A stretch of 64,000 nucleotides of DNA from Mytilus trossulus (Eukaryota; Mollusca; Bivalvia; Mytilida; Mytilidae), in NCBI RefSeq assembly GCF_036588685.1, contig NC_086378.1, positions 35,999,578-36,063,577 on the forward strand, written 5' to 3'. Below the pieces are notes generated by a model. That model did not search any database, was not told the DNA's origin, and saw only the letters and a program-made list of their open reading frames with translations. The position numbers were made by a program, and so were the translations under genes. Numbering within the stretch: the stretch's first letter is position 1; each line of letters opens with the position of its first letter. This document shows positions 46,046 to 58,058 of the stretch, in pieces.

Positions 46046-46309
46046 AGCATCGGCGTTGTCGTGCGACTATCCACTTTACAAAGTCTTTTGGTATTTATTA
46101 TAGCCTTTTATGGCGTTTATATGCAGAGTGTGTACATACATTTGTATATATATACTTGGATATTTGGTACAAGTATTGGTTATACTTGGATATTTGGTAC
46201 ACGTTTTGATTATACTTGGATATTTGGTACAAGTATTGATTATACTTGTTTATTTGGTGCAAGTATTGGGATTATGTCTACATTGATGGGTGGTTTATAC
46301 CAGGAGAAT
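46046..46309 (+). repeat. DIRS terminal repeat B1 with 30-bp minisatellite
   Basis: AGCATCGGCGTTGTCGTGCG to ACCAGGAGAA; repeated as B2 at 46626-46880. It contains four 30-bp units of TATACTTGGATATTTGGTAC type. Confidence 0.88.
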
Positions 46310-46493
46310 TATAATTTCATTCGTTTAAACGGGCAGTGCATTAGAGTGAAATTAATTTCTCCTGGGTGTTTCATCATATGTAGCATAGAGGGCGTAATGT
46401 TTTCCCGCTTCAAAATTATTTTCGCGGTATTTTATTGCCTATGTTATCATTCAGCACGACATCGTCAATCTGAGCAGTCGAATTTTCTTGGTA
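46307..46493 (+). repeat. DIRS terminal repeat A2 (intact, 187 bp)
   Basis: Matches 30205-30886 exactly by eye after removing the 491-bp MITE and one CTAT. It sits between B1 and B2. Confidence 0.9.
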
Positions 46494-46625
46494 AATTTTA
46501 ATTCTGGTTAAAGTTTATTAAGCTTTTTATTTGGAGAGTTTTTTGTGTCGATACTGATGTTTGAGTTATATATTATATGTGTAGATATATATGTATGTAT
46601 TGAGATTATTTATCATTAAATATAG

Positions 46626-46880
46626 AGCATCGGCGTTGTCGTGCGACTATCCACTTTACAAAGTCTTTTGGTATTTATTATAGCCTTTTATGGCGTTTAT
46701 ATGCAGAGTGTGTATATATATATACTTGGATATTTGGTACAAGTATTGGTTATACTTGGATATTTGGTACAAGTTTTGATTATACTTGGATATTTGGTAC
46801 AAGTATTGATTATACTTGTTTATTTGGTGCAAGTATTGGTTTTATGTCTACATTGATGGGTGGTTTATACCAGGAGAATA
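46626..46880 (+). repeat. DIRS terminal repeat B2
   Basis: Second copy of 46046-46309 with a slightly shorter TA stretch. 132 bp separate it from A2. Confidence 0.88.
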
Positions 46881-47147
46881 AATCTGTATCTTCTGATTAA
46901 ACTTTCAATTTACAATAATCGGGCCAGTTAATTTAGGAACTCGTAGAGTTGGGTGTATTCAATCAGGAGAGGCACAGAGAATAATGTATGTGTAATGTAT
47001 TTCAAAATATGTAAATGAGTAAGTATGTCAAATAATCAAATATTACTAGTTTTAAGAACAAAAAAGAAAATTAAAATCGAAACATGTATTTATTTATTCC
47101 TTGCACACGTTCAGGCCGGAACGTCTTAAATTTGCATCTAACACCTA

Positions 47148-47435
47148 AGGCAGCAACCATTTGATTTTCGGGGGGGGGGGGGGGGGCTATGGTTTTTTGT
47201 TCGCCTGCAGCGAAAAACAATCTATTTTTTTTTCGCGACAAGTCAAAAACAATTTGTTTTTCTTTCAATTTTAGCATTACATATAGTGGCAGCTTAGGGT
47301 GAAACAAACAATTTTTTTTTCTCAGAATCAAAAACAAATTATTTTTTTCTCCAAAAACTGGAAACAAACTTTTTTTTCCAAAAAAAACCATACCCCCCCC
47401 CCCCCCCCCCCCCGAAAATCAAATGGTTACTGCCT
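47148..47435. mobile_element. 288-bp foldback MITE with G17/C21 homopolymer arms
   Basis: AGGCAG(C/T)AACCATTTGAT is inverted at the two ends. Arms run into 17 G (47170-47186) and 21 C (47393-47413), and the loop has repeated AAACAAATT/CAAAAACA motifs. No clear TSD. Confidence 0.75.
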
Positions 47436-48656
47436 AATTCAATTCAATTCAATATTTTATTGGAAAGAGCACAATAGAGGCGTGATCCAAGTACAGACAA
47501 TTATAATATTAAAACAACATATAAATGAAATAAAGATTCATGTAACAAGCCATGAGCCAATTCTATGTATGCTAATACATTATAGACTGATATTGATACC
47601 ATAGACTTATATTTCAGTATTATTATAGATTTTTGTATATTTACTTAAAACACACAATACAAGATATTTATATATATATATGTATATGCACAAACTACTG
47701 TAAAAGTTTATTATCTGACGAAACGGTATGGTGGTCTCTCAAATCAAGAGCTTCTTCAATATACATACAAATAGATTGTAATTCCTTTTCAGACATAGGA
47801 TTTAACATTTTGGTAAAATTTTCATGCAAATTATTTGAATTAATATCCTAATATAAATATATTAATAGAATTACAAAATTTTCTTATCATGGGAGAAATT
47901 CACATTGAAATACATGCATAATACATTTGAAAACAAGCGATTAATGTTTATAGTGTATTCTGATTTTCACAAATGTGCTTTCCATAGTTGTACCGACATA
48001 TTTTTTATTATCTCCCCTTTGTTTTTGTTTTGAGACGCACGTACGTACGTCACGTAGATCATAGATGTGTATCAAGCTGTTACTAGTAGATTCTATTAGA
48101 TGTCGAAATGTCCAATTAAGCTAATTTTACCTGTCATAGTCTACCACAGTGTAAGTTTTTATATTTTATAATTTGATGTCGATTATAGTAATTTGTATAT
48201 TTTATGCCGAAAAACACATTCATGAACATGATGAATGCTTCGTATTTTGTTGATTACAAATCACACTTTGAAGGGCTGGATGGGGTTTACCGAAAAGAGA
48301 ATTGCCAAAAAATTAAGAAAAGATAATAATGGACCAACAAATAAAGAATGGGGTCCAAATTTATAGTGAATAATTGCGCAAAAAATCATCCGATAAAAGT
48401 TTTAAAGAGGTTTCTTCGACCCCGCTTGGTTTGAGGTTGGTTAAACTTAATTCCAATCAATTCGAACTTGCCTTTTAATTATATATATAAACTGATGATT
48501 TCATAGCAAAAAACGAAATTTCGTCGAACATCAGTCGATCTACAAATAACTACATGTACATATGAAAATATAGTGATTTAAACTGTGTACCTGAGTGGAC
48601 CATATCATAGTAGGGTTAGTAGGGTAACCAGTATCGAAAAAGACGTCTAGTTAACG
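47436..48656. other. Stretch without a recognised gene
   Basis: AT-rich with a short (AATTC)n stretch at 47436-47455. Nothing further supported. Confidence 0.5.
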
Positions 48657-48693
48657 TATGGAACGCCACGACTGCCTTATGTTAATAATCAGC

Positions 48694-48935
48694 ATTATAC
48701 GCAGTGTTCACAGCATTATATGAAGTGATCACAGCATTATAATATGTAGTGCTCACAACATTATATGAAGTGATCACAGCATTATATGCAGTGCTCACAG
48801 CATTATATGCAGTGTTCACAACATTATATGAAGTGCTCACAACATTATATTAAGTGCTCACAACATTATATTAAGTGCTCACAACATTATATTAAGTGCT
48901 CACAACATTATATTAAGAGTTCACAACATTATACG
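48694..48935 (+). repeat. Tandem array of about 20-bp units, left arm
   Basis: About a dozen units of GTGCTCACA(A/G)CATTATAT(T/G)(A/C)A form. The inverted array is at 51460-51695. Confidence 0.88.
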
Positions 48936-50055
48936 TTTTTTGTTGTATGATGAGATTGATGTATGATGAGATTTATGAATGATGAGATCATTCGGTAAAC
49001 TTCGTTTTTTAGCGGAAATTACCGAATCCATAATAGGTAAATTACGGTAAATTAATGCCCAGCAAACAAATTTAAACAGTTATTATTATATATGTGATCA
49101 TTAAGGCAGTATACAATATTTAAAACGGATTGAAATAAGTAAATTAAGTAGTATGATCAATTTAACCCAAGTTTATTCCACACCAGGGCATTTTAAACTT
49201 ATTTTGAGGATTAGTTTCACCATATTCACAACTTAATATGTATATATATTTACTAGAACACATCCGTGATATCGCGGGTCTGTGACTGAATTAAAGAATA
49301 TAACTATGCGTAAGCCTTATTTTAGTATTGGTATTGTCATCTGATAAAGTCATGCCGATTATAAGAGGAAGTTTTCTCTGCTTTTAACATCTTTCTGTTT
49401 GAACCCGTCGACCTGGAACTTGTCAATTTAATATTGGTATTATTGATTTTGTTTGGAAAACAAAAGTCTCTGGAAAGGAGTATTTTTTTAATCAACAGTT
49501 TTGTCCTTTATGAGTTATGAATAAAATTGAATCTTTGATTCGCTGTTTTACGTCTAACAAATTGAAAACTGTACATGCTGTACCTATACGCCTTATTTTA
49601 AGTCCAGATTTTTATTATTCGTATTGTCATCTTAGAAAGTCATACGGATTAAAGTACTACAATCGGGAACAATGTGACAATGATTGAATTAAGTTGTTTC
49701 AACCCTGTGATTACGACCCGTGTATATAGCAAAATCTTAAATACAGCGTTCCGTGGTACTCCTGTCAGATGCGGAACGTACAGATAATGTAATAGTTAAC
49801 AGGTGAATATATTATTGGTATCGATTCGACCCGGAACTTCTTAATTATTGGCAATATTAATTATGTGGAAAACAAAAGGGTCTGGAGTGATGTTATTTTT
49901 AATCAACAGCATGGTACTATATTAGTTATATATATTCTCAGTACTTATAGTGTCTTTTTATTGTTGGGATATACAAGTACCCGCCCACATGCACGTTCAC
50001 TCTATTTTCTTGTTAGATCATATGTATTTATATTTGTACCCATCTAATGAGTTAA

Positions 50056-50640
50056 TATAAAAAAGAAGATGTGGTATGATTGCCAATGAGACAACTATCC
50101 ACAAAATACCAAAATGACACAAACATTAACAACTATAGGTCACTGTACTGCCTTCAACAATGAGCAAAGCCAATACCGCATAGTCAGCTATAAAAGGCCC
50201 CGATACGATCATGTAAAACAATTCAAACGAGAAAACTAACAAGCCTTATACAACTGATTTTCATAGTTCGTTCTTATGTTGTTCTGTTACGCCACTGTCC
50301 AAGGTTAGAGGGAGGATACCAACATCCCGCTAACATGTTAAAACCCGCCACATTTTGCATATATGTGGCCGTCCCAAGTCAGGAGGAGCCTTTATTTCAG
50401 TGGTTGTCGTTTGTTAATTAATGTGTTATATACATGTTAGTTTTTCGATCGTGTGTTTGTACATAAATTAGGAATATTTTTCGTTTATCATTTCGGGGCC
50501 TTTTATAGCTGACTCTCCGGTATGGGCTTTCCTCATTGTTGAAGTTCGTACTGTGGCCGTTTAGCTGTTTAAATTTCTGTGATGTCATTTTGTCTCTTGT
50601 GGAAAGTTGTTTCATTGGCAAGCATACCACTTTTATATAT
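50056..50640. mobile_element. Inverted-repeat mussel element nested in the 3.1-kb element
   Basis: The left part GGTATGATTGCCAATGAGAC returns inverted at the right end (GTATGCTTGCCAATGAAACA on the minus strand), with matching AGTCAGCTATAAAAGGCCCC blocks. The centre includes the GTCCCAAGTCAGGAG motif. I recognise the arm as a very common mussel repeat. Confidence 0.65.
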
Positions 50641-51750
50641 ATACATGTATGTACCGTGCAAACTGACGAACAAACGTAGTAAATGTTTTATTCATCCCCA
50701 CAAACTCAATTTTCATAAGAGCTGATAACTTTAAATGAAAATGTTAAACAGGGTCTTGAAAGGGTAAATTTTTCTATGAAAGTTTAAATTTCTATATAAG
50801 ACTGCTGATCATATTTAGAAGACAATCTTAGTACTTGCCGTGCTAAAAAGCTTGTAAAAAAATGGAATAATTGATGTAAAGTTATGTTTAACACCTACAG
50901 TGAAATGCTTTAAGCTGCATTTTCCATATCTGTTAGATACTTATTCATGTAAAAATGCCAAATTCTGAAAATCGATGCCAAAAATTACTCTATCATGACA
51001 TATATAATCTAGCGTAATATGGCACCTATGTGTTATAGAAAGCTGACTGTTTTATTTAAAAGTTAATTAAGCTTTTTAAAACTGAGTACGGACTATAAAG
51101 TGGCACCTTGCTAAATTTCTTCAGTAGGAAATGAACTCGAGAATATATCATACAAATTTTCCTACGATTTTTCATTAAATAAACTTTTTATTATTTAACT
51201 TACATTTTGCCATTCGTATTTCTTACGACGAACAGAACTACTTCAATCATTCACCTCTCAGTTTCATCTTTTCCTTACTTATTTCAATCAGTTTTAAATA
51301 TTGTATGCTACCTTATGATAACATGATTTTAATAACTTTTTAAAGTTTGCTGGGCATTACCGTAATTTACCAATTATGGATTCGGTAATTTCCGCTAAAA
51401 AACGAAGTTTACCGAATGATCTCATCATTCATAAATCTCATCATACAACAAAAAACGTATAATGTTGTGAACACTTAATATAATGTTGTGAGCACTTAAT
51501 ATAATGTTGTGAGCACTTAATATAATGTTGTGAGCACTTAATATAATGTTGTGAGCACTTCATATAATGTTGTGAACACTGCATATAATGCTGTGAGCAC
51601 TGCATATAATGCTGTGATCACTTCATATAATGTTGTGAGCACTACATATAATGCTGTGATCACTTCATATAATGCTGTGAACACTGCGTATAATGCTGAT
51701 TATTAACATAAGGCAGTCGTGGCGTTCCATATTAACGAGTTTAAGTTAAC

Positions 51751-52707
51751 CACAGTCGTTTGAATTTTAGTGATATATTATATCGTAACGGTACCCAAAT
51801 TGCACCTATTTAGCAAAAATAGCAGTGGAAATCTTACAAGATTTCCTAGAGACTATAAACACGTTGTAATTTTATGATCCGTTAGTATGCACGTCTTTAA
51901 ACATAGCTACACAAAACGTTTACAGTATTTATCAACAGATGAAGTGTTTACTGAAAAAGCAAAATGTACTGAAACGTTGCCATGCGACGTCATCAAAACG
52001 TCATTTTTTAAAATTAGCAAATACAATATGTTTCAAGTATCCATTTCTTAAAAAAAAAGTAGAGTAAGCATGGACAAATATCCAATTGTTCAAAATATTT
52101 GAAAAAATAAACAAAAGCTCTGTTATTAGACTTTTGACGATGCAAATTTAAGCATGGATGAGGGGGAGGACATGGGTAAGGGAGACAGGGAGAAAGGGGT
52201 AGGAGAAAGGAGAGGAAGGCTGGGAAAAAGGAGAAAAAGTTGGAGAAAGGAGAAAAAATAAAATATCTCTCCTTTTAAAAAATTATCTAATATTTCAAGA
52301 AAAAATATCTCAAAAGGAGATGTTATATTCTAATGGGAGAAAGGAGAACGGGGGTAGGAGAAAGGAGAAGAGGGATAGGAGAAGGGAGAAGAGTATCCCC
52401 TGTTCTCCCCCTCATGGATGCAATTTGGGTACTACTCATTACAGAATCATTGATGGTTTGGAGGTTAGTTCAGACCAATTTTTCTATGATTCCATATAAA
52501 TTGAAAATCAAATTGGTGTACCTATATAATACAGAAGGATTCGGCTACAAAATAAACACAAAATGGAAATGTTTGTCTTGATCATTAAAAACGTAGTTGA
52601 AAAAACTGTCAAAATAGGTGCAATTTGGGTACCGTCACGTTATATATATCTAGCGACTTTTTTCAATTTTTTTGGGTTAATTTATCACTAAAATTCAAAC
52701 GACTGTG
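51751..52707. mobile_element. 957-bp TIR element with AGTTAAC TSD
   Basis: CACAGTCGTTTGAATTTTAG at the left is inverted at 52688-52707. AGTTAAC flanks both sides (51744-51750, 52708-52714). Inner arms (GGTACCCAAATTGCACCTAT) also pair. The interior has a purine-rich tract. Confidence 0.85.
52145..52405 (+). repeat. Purine-rich GGGAGAAAGGAGAA tract
   Basis: Nearly all purines on one strand, interrupted at 52258-52330. The frame through it is Gly/Arg-rich noise. Confidence 0.75.
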
Positions 52708-52714
52708 AGTTAAC

Positions 52715-53761
52715 GGATAACACAGGGCTATTATTACAGACTAGGGGAATAGCTCTGGTAGCATGGATGGAGGCGATTACATACGGACACATGAAAACAC
52801 ATCAGCTCCCATTTCTATATTTTAATCAGACAAAGATGACGTCACAAACATAAATACAAAATACTGACAAAAGGGGAACAACTCTCTCTTACAAACAGAA
52901 ACATAATCTGACCATACATACTGATATATAACACTATATTTATATGCAAACTATTGGAAAATCATTATATTTTCCAATCATGAATGTCGTCGTAAGCTAG
53001 CGTGGTCACGTTTTTCAAAATTTTGTGGTTTCTTAGGGTACCCAAGAATACCTCATCATACAGGTCATTTTCAACACGAAAAATAGAATTATTGCCTTTT
53101 GCGTTATTTATTCAAATGATACTTATCATTTAGCTTAAAAACTTATAAGATTTTATAATTTATAAGATAACGAAAGCTGAAAAGATTTATATAATTTAAG
53201 TAGAAGTGTTTCATGGTTTTAGTAAGACTTTATTTAGGTGAAATTTACCTCATTTTGAACGAAAGAAACTTTATTGCGTGTTACTTTCACGGGATCTTTA
53301 CTTTGATTACACCAATAAGACATGGCTCATATGTGTGCCAATTTTCTTTCGTGTAATATTAATCGGTGCGAGGAAAATAGCTATTTAGAACACAAATTTA
53401 GTGATAATTCTGACTTGATTCAAACACGCCTTTTCCCGTGCCGTTAATCGTTTTGTAGCTTACACTATCAGGTCATTATCTAGCACAATTGTCACTAACT
53501 TCAATTTTCTTTTTTGGCTTGTATGGTCGAATTGTATGTTTTGAATAGTCTAGTTAGTGTGTTTTTTTTTTCTTCTTCTTCTTCTTTAGGTTTTCAGTAG
53601 TCCTTCATTATCTGAAGATTATATACTGTTTTGCGCTGCGTGGCCTATATATATATATATTTACAAAAACACAAAAATAATTGAAAATGAATTTGGAGTG
53701 CGTAAACAAAAAATAATTTTAAATTGTGATTAAAACTATGTACATAGGCTAATAATGAGTT
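52715..53761. other. Stretch without a recognised gene
   Basis: AT-rich with a (CTT)n run near 53565 and a (TA)n run near 53648. Nothing else supported. Confidence 0.5.
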
Positions 53762-54905
53762 AAATGAATTTGTGGAGAACAGTTGAGGTAAGCTGTTCTC
53801 TGAATGTGTCAACTGTGGTTACGGCGACTGTGTGGACTGGTAGTAAATTCCACTGAGTACATTGTAATAGTGTACAGAAAAAATGAAAATTTATATGTAT
53901 CTTTTTTGGTAGAAATGTGTCTGAAAGTGAAACTATGATTTTTGCGGATTCTACTGTCTGATGGTATGAGAATAGCAGATGGGATTGCTACGATTTGCTG
54001 TACTATTTTGTAGAACATTGTCTGATGTCAATCTTGTGCGTAATCTTCTTTCCTGTAGTGTGGGCCATTTTAGTGAGTTTATCATGTCTGTATGACTGCT
54101 GATGTTATGATACCTGTTACAGACATATCTGGCAGCTCGTCTTTGGACCATCTCAATTTGAGAGGTTTGTTCAACTGTGTGAGGGTCCCATACTGTACAT
54201 GAATATTCAAGCTTGGGACGAACTAGTGCCAGATATGCCTGAGTTTTGATGTTCTGGCATGATGTTTTTAAATTTCTTTTTAAGAAGCCTAAAGATTTGT
54301 TACCATTTGCTATGATGTTGTCTGTATGTTTTGACCAATTTAAGTTTGCTTGTAGTGTAATGCCCAGATATTTAGCTGAAGTGACTAGTTCAAGTTTGTA
54401 ATTGTGCAGGATATACTAGTCATGTTTAAATTGTTTTTTTTCTTTTGTGATACTGTAAGGACTGTGCATTTGTCTGGATGGAAATCCATCAACCAGTCTT
54501 GCTCCCACCTAGCAGCTGCATCGAAATCTAACTGGAGTGCATCACAGTCACTTTGAGATTTGATGGTTATGTAGATAATACTGTCGTCGGCAAACAGTCT
54601 GAGCTTACTGGATTGTAAGTACTCTAGTAGGTCGTTGATGTATACCAAGAATAAAACTGGGCCCAGAACTGTGCCTTGAGGGACACCTGAGGTGACGGGA
54701 GCCAGGTCAGATGACTCTCCATCCAGGACAAACTTAACATAATAGTTAAGTTTGTATAAAAGTCTTTTATGAGGGACTTTGTCAAATGCTTTGGCAAAGT
54801 CCATAATAATAAAGTCTGTTTGTGTGGTATTGTTGTTATTTGCTGCAAGCTCTTGTATGAATGAATGTTTTAGGAAATATGTTTTTTGGTGGTTTTTGAA
54901 TTGAT
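53762..54905 (-). pseudogene. Non-LTR retrotransposon (CR1/L2/Jockey-like) RT fragment, 5' truncated
   Basis: The minus strand encodes an RT: IIMDFAKAFDKVPHKRLLYK, VTSGVPQGTVLGPVLFLVYI, LRLFADDSIIYI, WLMDFHPDKC, then in shifted frames MVQRRAARYVCNRYH and a C-terminal REQLTSTVLHKF ending near 53762. The catalytic FADD box is intact. There are frame breaks near 54400, 54010 and 53880, and no endonuclease upstream. It is a dead, 5'-truncated copy. Confidence 0.85.
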
Positions 54906-55026
54906 AGTTTTGTTATAATTGTAATATACAAATCGAATCCTTCGGTCACGTTTCAGACCCGGAATATGGCACACATTCACAGTCCTGTTAAACTATGCCC
55001 ACTATCAAGACCTAAATGAAGTAGGA

Positions 55027-56445
55027 ATGAAAAACAATGGGATAAGTGTTGTATGTCAGGGTTCTCCTACTGACTTGCTTATTAAGATGCGAGGAAAAAG
55101 CACAAACAAAAGCTCTATCGAGGCTATGGGAGCACGGAAAGATCATGTATATTTTAGTATATTACATAATGCTGCAGATCTAGACCATCTTCGTACTGAT
55201 GATTACAAAATATTGTACCACCATTCTTGCTATAAATCTAACACTAGCAGACAAAACTGCTGAATCAAGTTCTTGTCTGTAAAAATGGTTCAGGTCATAT
55301 GCATGTATAGAAGGTCGTCAAATTCCTGACTGGAAAAAGTTGAGTCCGTGAAAACCATGCCTTAATCAGATTTCTTGGCGAATCGATAGTTCAGCATCAT
55401 GGTAGGTCAACAGTCAGTATGATACACGAGGAAGAAGTCATTTGTCTAGCTAGCACTTCCAATGAACATAAATCTGCTCAGAAGGAATATTCAGGTTTTA
55501 AGAATAATTTTGTACGCCTGATGAAGAAGATACTGGCATAATTTTACATGCTTTTCGTGTAGACAAAGAGTTCGGTGTGAAAGGAATCAAGGGTAGGATA
55601 ATAAAAAAAGTCACAAGATACAGATGTCCTGATCTTATGCGTTCATTACTTAACCTCCATGCAGCATACGCATAAGCTATGGTTTCAAACAGGCACTATA
55701 ACTTGCACACAAGATTTGCGCCGCTATATACCTCTACGAAATATGAAAACGTCTTGGGTTTGCCATATGTAACATTCTATCAGCCGCACATGCGATACAA
55801 CTTCATCCCTGTTTGGGATCGGTAAGCGCTCTGATTTTTAGTCTTGAAGGACAACCCAGATGATTTATCGATTTGTCAAACTTTCTAATTGTGACATCGA
55901 TGAATCTATAGTTGCAGCTCGTGTCAGATCTTGTTGAATAATCCCAAATCAAAACTCAAAATAAATCATTGTGACCTTAAAAAAATTAGCGTAAAATTGG
56001 CTACAATTTAAAATTTCTCCCTTGTCAAACTTCATCCTTGTGAATCTAAATCTAAACAATATGTAATAAGAGCTTCACTCCAGACATAAATTTGATATCT
56101 TCCCATATAGCAAAACTACCCTAACATTCTACTCTTCCGTTCGGATTGGAAAAGAAGAATGACTTGTTCCTCTATCTCGAAAGTCAGATGTCATATGCAT
56201 TTCTGTAAGATTTAGCTTGTACTTATAAGGGGAAATCGGTGTTTTCAAAGGGTTGCATTTGTTTCGAACAAAATCTATCATATACAGAGTTATGCCCATG
56301 TCAGGCAAATGACATATGTCAAAATGTAAATACTCGTCTGGTTGCAGTTAAAAGCATTGATGACGACGAAGATGACGATACATATAAGATTTCATTTTTC
56401 TGTTTGTGCCTTATGAATCATTGTCAGCTATCGAATGAAAATTAA
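55027..56445 (+). pseudogene. Decayed multi-copy family gene with CDTTSSLFGIGK and Cys-rich C-terminus
   Basis: The first open part (55027-55263) ends ILYHHSCYKSNTSRQNC. Fragments in other frames follow: HAFRVDKEFGVKG, CDTTSSLFGIGKRSDF (about 55785-55835), SNCDIDESIVAAR, and finally a Cys-rich tail CICFEQN..CPCQANDICQN at 56260-56330. I recall this order (Cys/His start, GCDTTS box, Cys-rich end) from a large uncharacterised family in molluscs and cnidarians. Function unknown; multiple stops make this copy dead. Confidence 0.5.
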
Positions 56446-58050
56446 GCAGTCCATAATATTTTCTAAACAACAAATAAAACATAATTATACTCAATTTTGA
56501 AATCGTGGGATATATTGTAATAATCTATAGTGGGAAAGGATATGTAGAAAAAAAGAAAAAAAACAACTGCCGTATGGTCTCTTGACGTGGTTGGGTGGGT
56601 GGGCTTAAACTACAGGAGACCATAAAACGAAGTAGATAATACCAGCTTCGATCATAATTTTCTATTTGCATTTGTTCTTTTTTTCGTCTTTTTGCCATGC
56701 TGTTGTCAGCTTGTCTTCATTTTATATGTTTTTAATGTCCCTTTGGTTTCTCGCGCCTTTTTTGTTTGCAATTGTTTGTAAAACACATCGGTGCTGTACA
56801 TTACCCTCTCCCTTATTATATTTTTTGAATACTTGTAAACTTTATAACTAATTGTTGCTCATTTACTCATCTGTATATATGTAGGATGGGGTGTTTAACC
56901 GGTTTCTAATAGACGTTTTGTTTTTAAACTTTTTCTCCGTTTGCGGTAATTTTACTTCTACCTAGAGCTTCAGTTTATATTCAACCAAGTTTTACGTTAA
57001 TGTTGCACAAATTTCGAAACAAATCATTTATATATACTATTTCACACCCAATAACAGAAATTTGATATTTACCTAGAAATTGACGAACACCTTAGTATAC
57101 TATCAACAGTCGTAAAAAACACATTTTGTTTTCGACAAATTATTAAAGTTAAGATTTAAAAAACATCTTTAGATCTTACTTGTAATGAATTGAATACAAA
57201 AATTCCAAATTTAGAAATTGAAATAGGTCAAGGTGACTGTTATTTAACAGCTGTTTGAAAATTTCAAATTTGCACCCTTTTTGCAAAATAGTCGATTTAA
57301 AGTCATTTTTAGTGATAAAAATATAAAATAAGTTCTAAATGTAGATACAAAAGATATTTTCTATAAATTAATTATTTTTATTTTGCTCCAAACGCATATA
57401 TGTAAGAGAAACAAGCTATCTAAATGTGACTGTGCATTTTTCTAGAATTTTTGCTTTGACCACTGAGCCTGATTTAAAAAAATCGTAAACCATCTAATGC
57501 GTTGATTACTAACCCTACTATCAAGGGAATCTCCACTGTTTGTTAATTTTATCACCTTCTTTAGGAACGAAAAAAAGTGCACGGCAAAATCCAGTTAAGT
57601 TATGAATTTTCTAAATCATACAATGCATTTGAATTCTATTTATCTAGGGCATGCTATGCCTTAAAACTTTTCCAGATGCACAGGTTTGTCAGAGTATTAG
57701 TACTTAGAGTTAATTTTGAGGTGAAATACGGCCATTTTAGCCAAAGGGTCCACATGAACCTTAAACTAATATCTCTTTCAGTTTGAGCCAACCATTTTCC
57801 TGACAATTCAGAAACTTCGCTCCTTTAGTTACTAATGTATATTGAATGCCATAGGTCCATTCGTTTGATGTGTTTGAGCTTTTGATTTTGGCATTTGATT
57901 AGGACCTTTCTGTTTTTAATTTTTATTAGAGTTCAGTATTTATGTGATTTTACTTTTTTTGATAGCCATACATGATGTTTAATTACAGCCTTTTAAAAAA
58001 ATCCACAAAAAAGTGACTTATATTACGTTTTTTTTTAAATTTATTTTCAG
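56446..58050. other. Upstream region of the cGAS-like gene
   Basis: AT-rich. It ends in a strong splice acceptor (TTTATTTTCAG at 58040-58050), so an untranslated first exon should lie in or before this stretch. I could not identify that exon or a promoter. Confidence 0.5.
58040..58050 (+). promoter_or_regulatory. Splice acceptor in the 5' UTR of the cGAS-like gene
   Basis: Pyrimidine-rich TTTATTTTCAG eight bases before the ATG. It implies an upstream untranslated exon and decides that the coding sequence begins at 58059. Confidence 0.65.
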
Positions 58051-58058
58051 TTTTCAAA

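Larger units (their letters stand above)
30205..46880 (+). mobile_element. Decayed DIRS-order tyrosine-recombinase retrotransposon with split direct repeats, dismembered by insertions
   Basis: Pieces in order: A1 terminal repeat (30205-30886, interrupted by a 491-bp MITE), pre-RT and RT region (31290-32160), RNase H (to about 33450), N-terminal recombinase segment (33720-33871), recombinase middle (36054-36290), recombinase C-terminal segment (45590-45965), then B1 (46046-46309), A2 (46307-46493) and B2 (46626-46880). The A copies are identical by eye once the MITE is removed. A1-ORFs-B1-A2-B2 is the split-direct-repeat layout of Ngaro/PAT-type elements. Removing the sequence between the pieces leaves about 4.7 kb, a normal size. 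All frames carry stops and frameshifts. That the two halves are one element is inference; they could be two copies of one family. Confidence 0.7.
48657..51731. mobile_element. 3.1-kb foldback element, TATGGAACGCC ends, 6-bp TSD TTAACG
   Basis: The TIRs start TATGGAACGCCACGACTGCC, and arms of about 390-430 bp (48657-49083 and 51346-51731) are inverted copies. TTAACG flanks both sides (48651-48656, 51732-51737). The arms hold an array of about 20-bp units (CACAACATTATATTAAGTGCT) and then TTACCGAATCCATAAT-type unique sequence. No transposase. End sequence and TSD length match the 42057-44456 element. Confidence 0.9.

Noticed and set aside
45941-46501. 186-codon frame with YTWIFGTS repeats, membrane-protein-like
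   Set aside because: It crosses the DIRS terminal repeat and its 30-bp minisatellite; the hydrophobic repeats are a reading of that array.
48694-48935. Regularly repeated short units, possible CRISPR
   Set aside because: Units are contiguous with no unique spacers and are mirrored at 51460-51695; this is a tandem array in transposon arms of a eukaryotic genome.
57577-57786. 69-codon frame upstream of the cGAS-like gene
   Set aside because: Not compatible with splicing in frame to the 58051 exon start and shows no family signature.
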